From NCBI GenBank assembly GCA_964634355.1, contig CAZWIF010000004.1, positions 1 to 37,974 of the forward strand: a stretch of 37,974 nt of DNA, in the 5' to 3' direction. Of this stretch, positions 34,196 through 37,974 are shown piece after piece. The translations under genes were made by a program, and so were the position numbers. Source of the DNA: CAKPSH01 sp964634355 (GTDB lineage: Bacteria > Bacillota > Clostridia > TANB77 > CAG-508). How positions within the stretch are numbered: the first letter of the stretch is position 1; every line of letters starts with the position of its first letter. Under the pieces are notes generated by a model. That model saw only the letters and a program-made list of their open reading frames with translations. It ran no database searches and had not been told where the DNA came from.

Positions 34196-34230
34196 AAGGG
34201 GCACGGTGCACCGTGCCCCTTACATTGTAA
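34196..34230. repeat. Intergenic palindromic repeat, copy D
   Basis: 22-bp perfect palindrome at 34198-34219: the 20-bp core of copies A and C plus one G-C pair outside. It is followed at once by the short inverted repeat TTACA-T-TGTAA (34220-34230), the same two-part layout. It lies 15 bases after the lexA stop. Confidence 0.85.
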
Positions 34231-34291
34231 ATATTGCAATTTAGCGGACAAATGAGATTGCTTTTTATCCGTTGGTTAACAGGAAGGAATT

Positions 34292-36187
34292 ATGGTAAGT
34301 ATGAATAAAATATTGGAAAAAGTGAATACACCAGATGATTTAAAAAAATTGAATATAAAGGAAAAAGAGGAGCTAGCGACTGAAATTAGGGAAATGATAT
34401 TAGATGTAGTTTCGAAGAATGGTGGACATCTTGCATCTAATCTGGGAGTTACTGAACTTACAATAGCTTTACACAGTGTATTTAATATGCCAAAGGATAA
34501 GATTGTGTGGGATGTTGGACATCAGACTTATGTGCATAAGATTTTAACAGGCAGGAAAGATAAAATGTCAACATTGAGAAAACTAAATGGTATTTCAGGT
34601 TTTCCAAAGACTTCAGAGTCAGAATACGATAGTTTTGATACAGGGCATAGCAGTACATCAATATCTGTAGCACTAGGAATGGCAAGAGCAAGAGATTTAA
34701 AAAAAGAAGATTACAAAGTAATTGCAGTAATAGGAGATGGAGCCTTAACGGGAGGAATGGCACTTGAAGCATTAAATGATGCCGGTGCAGCCAAAAGTAA
34801 TTTGATTGTAATTTTAAATGATAATGAAATGAGTATTTCAAAAAATGTTGGGGGAATTCCAAGGTTATTAAGTAAAATAAGAACGAAGAAACTATATAAA
34901 ACTTCAAATGACTATATTAGAGATAATATTGAAAAAATACCTGTGATAGGAAAGCGCATAAGCCAAGTTATAAAAAGAATAAAAAGCAGTATTAAACAAT
35001 TGATAATTCCAAATATGTTTTTTGAAGATATTGGCTTTAGCTATCTGGGACCAGTGGATGGACATAATATAGCAGAGCTTGAAGACATAATGCAACGAAG
35101 TAAACAAATTGATGGTCCAATTTTAATACATGTTATTACCAAAAAAGGAAAAGGATATAAGATTGCTGAAGAAAATCCAGATGATTTTCATGCTACTGGT
35201 GGATTTGATATAGAAACAGGCAAGAGTAAGAAGAAAAAAGGTGAGGATTATTCGAAAATCTTTGGAAGAAAACTTTCTGAATTAGCAGAAAAGGATAGTA
35301 GTATAGTAGCAATAACAGCAGCAATGAAGGATGGAACTGGATTAAGTCATTTTGCAAGAGAGTTCCCTAGTAGATTTTTTGATGTTGGGATTGCAGAGCA
35401 ACATGCTTTGGGTTTTGCAGCGGGCCTTGCAAAAGCAGGGGCTATTCCGGTTATATCAATATATTCATCATTTTATCAAAGAGGCTATGACCAAGTAATT
35501 CATGATATTTGTATTCAAAAACTGGGGGTAGTAATGTGCGTTGATAGAGCAGGTATTGTCGGAAATGATGGAGAAACACATCAAGGTATATTAGATTTAT
35601 CTTTCTTTAATATAATTCCTAATTTGAATATTATGGCACCAAAGGATTTTAAAGAGTTGGAGGATATGCTAGAGTTTTCGGTGCAATTACATAGACCAGT
35701 TGTTATAAGATATCCTCGAGGTGGAGAAGGTCCGACAAAATTTGATAAACACGAAAGGATTGAATTGGGAAAAGCAGAGTTAATAAAAGAAGGAAAAGAT
35801 ATAACTATTGTTGCAATTGGAAAAATGGTAAGTAGAGCGTGTGAAGTCGGAAAAGAATTAGAAAAAGATAATATAGATGCAGAAATAATTAATGCTAGAT
35901 TTCTGAAACCTATAGATGAAGAGATGATTATTAATTCTATAAAAAAGACTAAAAAGGTAATTACAATAGAGGATAATATATTGAAAGGTGGGTTAGCAAG
36001 CAATATAAAAGAATTGATTTTTGATAATGGACTAAATGAAATATATGCAAAAAATTTTGGATATCCAAATGTTTTTGTAAAACACGGTTCGACTGATGAA
36101 ATTGAAAAGATATATGGATTAGATATTGGAAATATTGTAATGGAAACAAAGGAGTTAATAAAGAATGGGGAGAAGAAAAAAGAATAA
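34292..36187 (+). CDS. dxs: 1-deoxy-D-xylulose-5-phosphate synthase
   Basis: Thiamine-diphosphate enzyme condensing pyruvate and glyceraldehyde-3-P, the first step of the MEP isoprenoid pathway; this also feeds undecaprenyl phosphate used by the envelope genes here. Motifs are GGHLASNLGVTELT (His46), the ThDP loop GDGALTGG (148-155) to LNDNEMS (175-181), and the catalytic glutamate in AEQHALGF (Glu369). The C-terminal transketolase domain ends the protein; the 631-residue length is normal. AGGAAGGA lies 3 bases before ATG 34292; ATG 34301 is an alternative. The 3' end overlaps the next gene by 23 bases. Confidence 0.96.
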   Translation: MVSMNKILEKVNTPDDLKKLNIKEKEELATEIREMILDVVSKNGGHLASNLGVTELTIALHSVFNMPKDKIVWDVGHQTYVHKILTGRKDKMSTLRKLNGISGFPKTSESEYDSFDTGHSSTSISVALGMARARDLKKEDYKVIAVIGDGALTGGMALEALNDAGAAKSNLIVILNDNEMSISKNVGGIPRLLSKIRTKKLYKTSNDYIRDNIEKIPVIGKRISQVIKRIKSSIKQLIIPNMFFEDIGFSYLGPVDGHNIAELEDIMQRSKQIDGPILIHVITKKGKGYKIAEENPDDFHATGGFDIETGKSKKKKGEDYSKIFGRKLSELAEKDSSIVAITAAMKDGTGLSHFAREFPSRFFDVGIAEQHALGFAAGLAKAGAIPVISIYSSFYQRGYDQVIHDICIQKLGVVMCVDRAGIVGNDGETHQGILDLSFFNIIPNLNIMAPKDFKELEDMLEFSVQLHRPVVIRYPRGGEGPTKFDKHERIELGKAELIKEGKDITIVAIGKMVSRACEVGKELEKDNIDAEIINARFLKPIDEEMIINSIKKTKKVITIEDNILKGGLASNIKELIFDNGLNEIYAKNFGYPNVFVKHGSTDEIEKIYGLDIGNIVMETKELIKNGEKKKE

Positions 36188-36461
36188 AAAAAGTAAAATA
36201 CTGAAGATTATATACTTAGTGTGCATTATAGCTGTATTTATTGCGGGTTTATATTACGAAAATGGATATACAGATGTTAATTCATTTGTTAATGATATGG
36301 CTAATGGTTTTATTAGAGTTTCAGAAACAATTGTTGGAGATGTAACTAATACTTTAAAGAATAATGAACAAGAAACAAGTGATAGTACAGAGACAACAGA
36401 AAGTAAAATAGTTTATGGAACTTTACAAATGCATACTATAGATGTAGGGCAACGGCGATAG
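36165..36461 (+). CDS. N-terminal fragment of a frameshifted MBL-fold protein
   Basis: A 98-codon frame: basic N-terminus, one membrane helix (about residues 12-30), a low-complexity Ser/Thr/Glu linker (66-81), then the start of a metallo-beta-lactamase domain, LQMHTIDVGQ. The frame then goes wrong (RR-stop). ComEC-like MBL proteins continue DVGQGDS, and exactly GDSILFMQ is encoded in another frame from 36454. Skipping the single C at 36453 joins this frame to the next one. AAGGAG precedes the ATG inside the end of dxs. This is the 5' part of one gene broken by one extra base, either a real mutation or a sequencing error. Confidence 0.75.
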   Translation: MGRRKKNKKSKILKIIYLVCIIAVFIAGLYYENGYTDVNSFVNDMANGFIRVSETIVGDVTNTLKNNEQETSDSTETTESKIVYGTLQMHTIDVGQRR

Positions 36462-36471
36462 TATACTGTTT

Positions 36472-37203
36472 ATGCAAGCAGATAATGTTATGCTAATTGA
36501 TTGTGGAACAAAGAGCAAAGGAGGCACAGTTGTATCATATTTAAAAGAACTTGGAATAAGCAAAATAGATGTATTGATAGGAACTCACCCTCATGATGAT
36601 CATATGGGTGGAATGGCAGAAGTAATTAGAAATTTTGAAATAGGAACGGTATATGTACCAGATACATCTAAGAATACTATTACAACAAGTTGGTATTTAG
36701 ACTTTTTAGAGGCCGTTGATGAAAAAAATGTAAATTTAGTTTATCCAAAAGTTGGAGATACATTTGAATTGGGAGAAGCTGATGTACAAATACTAGCTCC
36801 AAATTCTAGTGAATATGAGGATTTAAACAATTATTCAATAGTAACGAGAATTACATATGGAGGTGTTAGTATTTTATCAGTAGGAGATGCTGAAAAAATA
36901 TCAGAAGATGAAATCTTGCAAAGTGAATTCAACGTTGAAGTGCAGATTTTAAAAGTGGGACATCATGGAAGTAATACTTCAAGTTCAGAGAAATTTATAG
37001 AAACAGTTAATCCACAATTTGCCATAATATCTTGCAAAAGGGGAAATACATATAATCATCCTACAAAATCAGTAATGGAATTGCTTGAAAAAAAAAATAT
37101 TACTGTATATAGGACAGATGAATCAGGAACTATTGTAATGATTACAGATGGAACTAATATAACATGGGACAAAGAACCAGGAGATTATCTGTCACGGAAG
37201 TGA
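36472..37203 (+). CDS. C-terminal part of a ComEC/Rec2-like MBL-fold hydrolase (frameshifted)
   Basis: Metallo-beta-lactamase-fold domain with the metal motif THPHDDH (residues 38-44, H-x-H-x-DH), GGVSILSVGDAE (another metal Asp) and KVGHHGSN, all typical of the extracellular hydrolase domain of ComEC and its stand-alone relatives. ATG 36472 is simply the first Met after the break; no ribosome site precedes it. The true protein would begin at 36165 and contain about 345 residues, with an N-terminal anchor that places the hydrolase outside the membrane. The substrate is unknown: nucleic acids or phosphodiesters are possibilities from the family. Confidence 0.8.
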   Translation: MQADNVMLIDCGTKSKGGTVVSYLKELGISKIDVLIGTHPHDDHMGGMAEVIRNFEIGTVYVPDTSKNTITTSWYLDFLEAVDEKNVNLVYPKVGDTFELGEADVQILAPNSSEYEDLNNYSIVTRITYGGVSILSVGDAEKISEDEILQSEFNVEVQILKVGHHGSNTSSSEKFIETVNPQFAIISCKRGNTYNHPTKSVMELLEKKNITVYRTDESGTIVMITDGTNITWDKEPGDYLSRK

Positions 37204-37230
37204 ATTGTAAATTAAAACAGAAATAAAGTA

Positions 37231-37259
37231 TTGAAAAAAAATAGGAAATATAGTAAAAT
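37231..37259 (+). promoter_or_regulatory. Possible promoter of the small membrane protein gene
   Basis: TTGAAA (37231-37236), 17 bases, TAAAAT (37254-37259). A small hairpin AACATG / CATGTT (37275-37280 and 37287-37292) lies in the predicted leader. Confidence 0.45.
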
Positions 37260-37349
37260 AATATTAGAGTAAATAACATGCAAAGCCATGTTGAATATAA
37301 AAATATTTAGCCTCAGGGTATATGTCAATAAAACATAGGAAAGGATGTA

Positions 37350-37814
37350 ATGTTTATGGAGAGTGTAGGGGATTTTTTATGTGGGATTTTGATGACAATG
37401 TTTTGGATATTCAGATTAGTTGTCACAGCAGTATCATATTTGCAAATAGATTTTCCATTTGCGTCACTAAATACAAATATTGAGATAGCATTATGCTTTT
37501 TAACGTTAGTATGTATAATATGTGTGTTTAAAAGAGTTACTTTAGGAGGACTAGTCTACTGTGTTGCATATTGTGCATATTTTGGACCAGACTTATTTAT
37601 AAAAATACAAGAAGGAATAACAGATGAGACAATGTCACTTGTAATAGTGGATTTCTTAGCAATAGTATTAGCAGCAACTGTTTTACTAAATATTATTTGG
37701 AGTAAAACTAGAGTAGTATCTGCTAAAAAAGATGTAGAGTGGTTTTATCAAGGCAAAGATTATGATAGAAAATTGGATGAGCGTGCTGATAAAAATCAAT
37801 ATAGAATTTATTAA
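37350..37814 (+). CDS. Unrecognised four-helix membrane protein
   Basis: I do not recognise the family. The 154-residue product has about four hydrophobic segments (roughly 8-30, 44-60, 66-84 and 98-117). The first two loops carry aromatic residues, and the C-terminal tail of about 35 residues is strongly charged and soluble (AKKDVEWFYQGKDYDRKLDE). The tail is probably cytosolic. AGGAAAGGA lies 5 bases before ATG 37350. It has its own possible promoter and a terminator, so it appears to be a single-gene unit. No catalytic motif is visible. Coding quality (strong ribosome site, clean frame, helix pattern) makes it a real gene. Confidence 0.75.
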   Translation: MFMESVGDFLCGILMTMFWIFRLVVTAVSYLQIDFPFASLNTNIEIALCFLTLVCIICVFKRVTLGGLVYCVAYCAYFGPDLFIKIQEGITDETMSLVIVDFLAIVLAATVLLNIIWSKTRVVSAKKDVEWFYQGKDYDRKLDERADKNQYRIY

Positions 37815-37831
37815 TGTGAATTTAAGTGAAT

Positions 37832-37878
37832 GTAGGAACGTTTCATATAAACAAGAGATGTTCCTATGTTTATTTTTC
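37832..37878 (+). terminator. Rho-independent terminator
   Basis: TAGGAACGTTTC pairs with GAGATGTTCCTA (about 37832-37866, two G-T pairs) around a 10-base A-rich loop, followed by TGTTTATTTTT. Confidence 0.75.
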
Positions 37879-37944
37879 TGTTGAAAAATAAGTATTTTTT
37901 GAAAATGAGTTATTACATATTTTATATAAAATAAGGAGGTAGCA

Positions 37945-37974
37945 ATGAAGAAAATCGGTGATGAATATACTAAT
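37945..37974 (+). CDS. Start of a gene cut by the window end
   Basis: AAGGAGG (37933-37939) stands 5 bases before ATG 37945, and the frame MKKIGDEYTN is open to the last base. The ten residues are too few to name a family. Confidence 0.6.
   Translation, partial: MKKIGDEYTN

Noticed and set aside
1..37974. CRISPR arrays, insertion sequences, prophage or plasmid genes
   Set aside because: No regularly spaced repeats, transposase, integrase or phage genes were seen; the only repeats are the intergenic palindromes and the GT4 block.

Overview
The window is strongly AT-rich. Coding is dense, genes carry strong AGGAGG-type ribosome sites, TGA is read as stop (for example at 12330), and promoters look like Gram-positive sigma-A promoters. 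The gene families (Firmicute-type ManA, LCP protein, LexA, PriA-def order, ArsR plus CadA/ZntA-type ATPase, CotH-VTC-DUF4956) point to a Bacillota genome, most likely an uncultured clostridial lineage. This placement rests on gene content and composition only. No rRNA, tRNA, CRISPR array, transposase or integrase was seen.

Layout. (1) 70-6021: sugar-phosphate and housekeeping genes: phosphohexomutase, mannose-6-phosphate isomerase, phosphofructokinase, argS; at least the last three have their own promoters. (2) 6039-7926: an LCP ligase and an initiating phosphoglycosyl transferase, closed by a 40-bp perfect palindrome. (3) 7981-20044: a long polysaccharide operon: manC, gmd, rmd, two GT4 genes, a Wzy-GT4 fusion, two more GT4 genes and a Wzx flippase, ending in a terminator. 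With ManA and the mutase of region 1 it encodes a complete route from fructose-6-P to GDP-D-rhamnose, then assembly, flipping, polymerisation and LCP-mediated wall attachment. (4) 20096-22731, minus strand: an MBOAT acyltransferase and an AlgJ/DHHW-like partner, a probable O-acetylation pair for the polymer. (5) 23047-25993: CotH-type kinase, VTC-type polyphosphate polymerase and DUF4956 membrane protein, overlapping end to end, followed by a CaCA-type cation exchanger. (6) 26915-30601: priA (apparently leaderless), def and an aspartokinase without ACT domains. (7) 30849-33400: a metal-responsive ArsR repressor and P1B ATPase under a textbook promoter-operator. (8) 33429-37974: lexA, dxs, a ComEC-like metallo-beta-lactamase-fold gene split by one extra base, an unknown four-helix membrane protein and the start of another gene.

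The most interesting points are the CotH-VTC-DUF4956 cassette divergent from an acetylation pair; a polymerase-glycosyltransferase fusion next to a paralogue sharing a 423-bp perfectly identical block; and a family of intergenic two-part palindromes (GC-rich GGGCACGG stem followed by a TTGTAA-type element) present in at least four near-identical copies.
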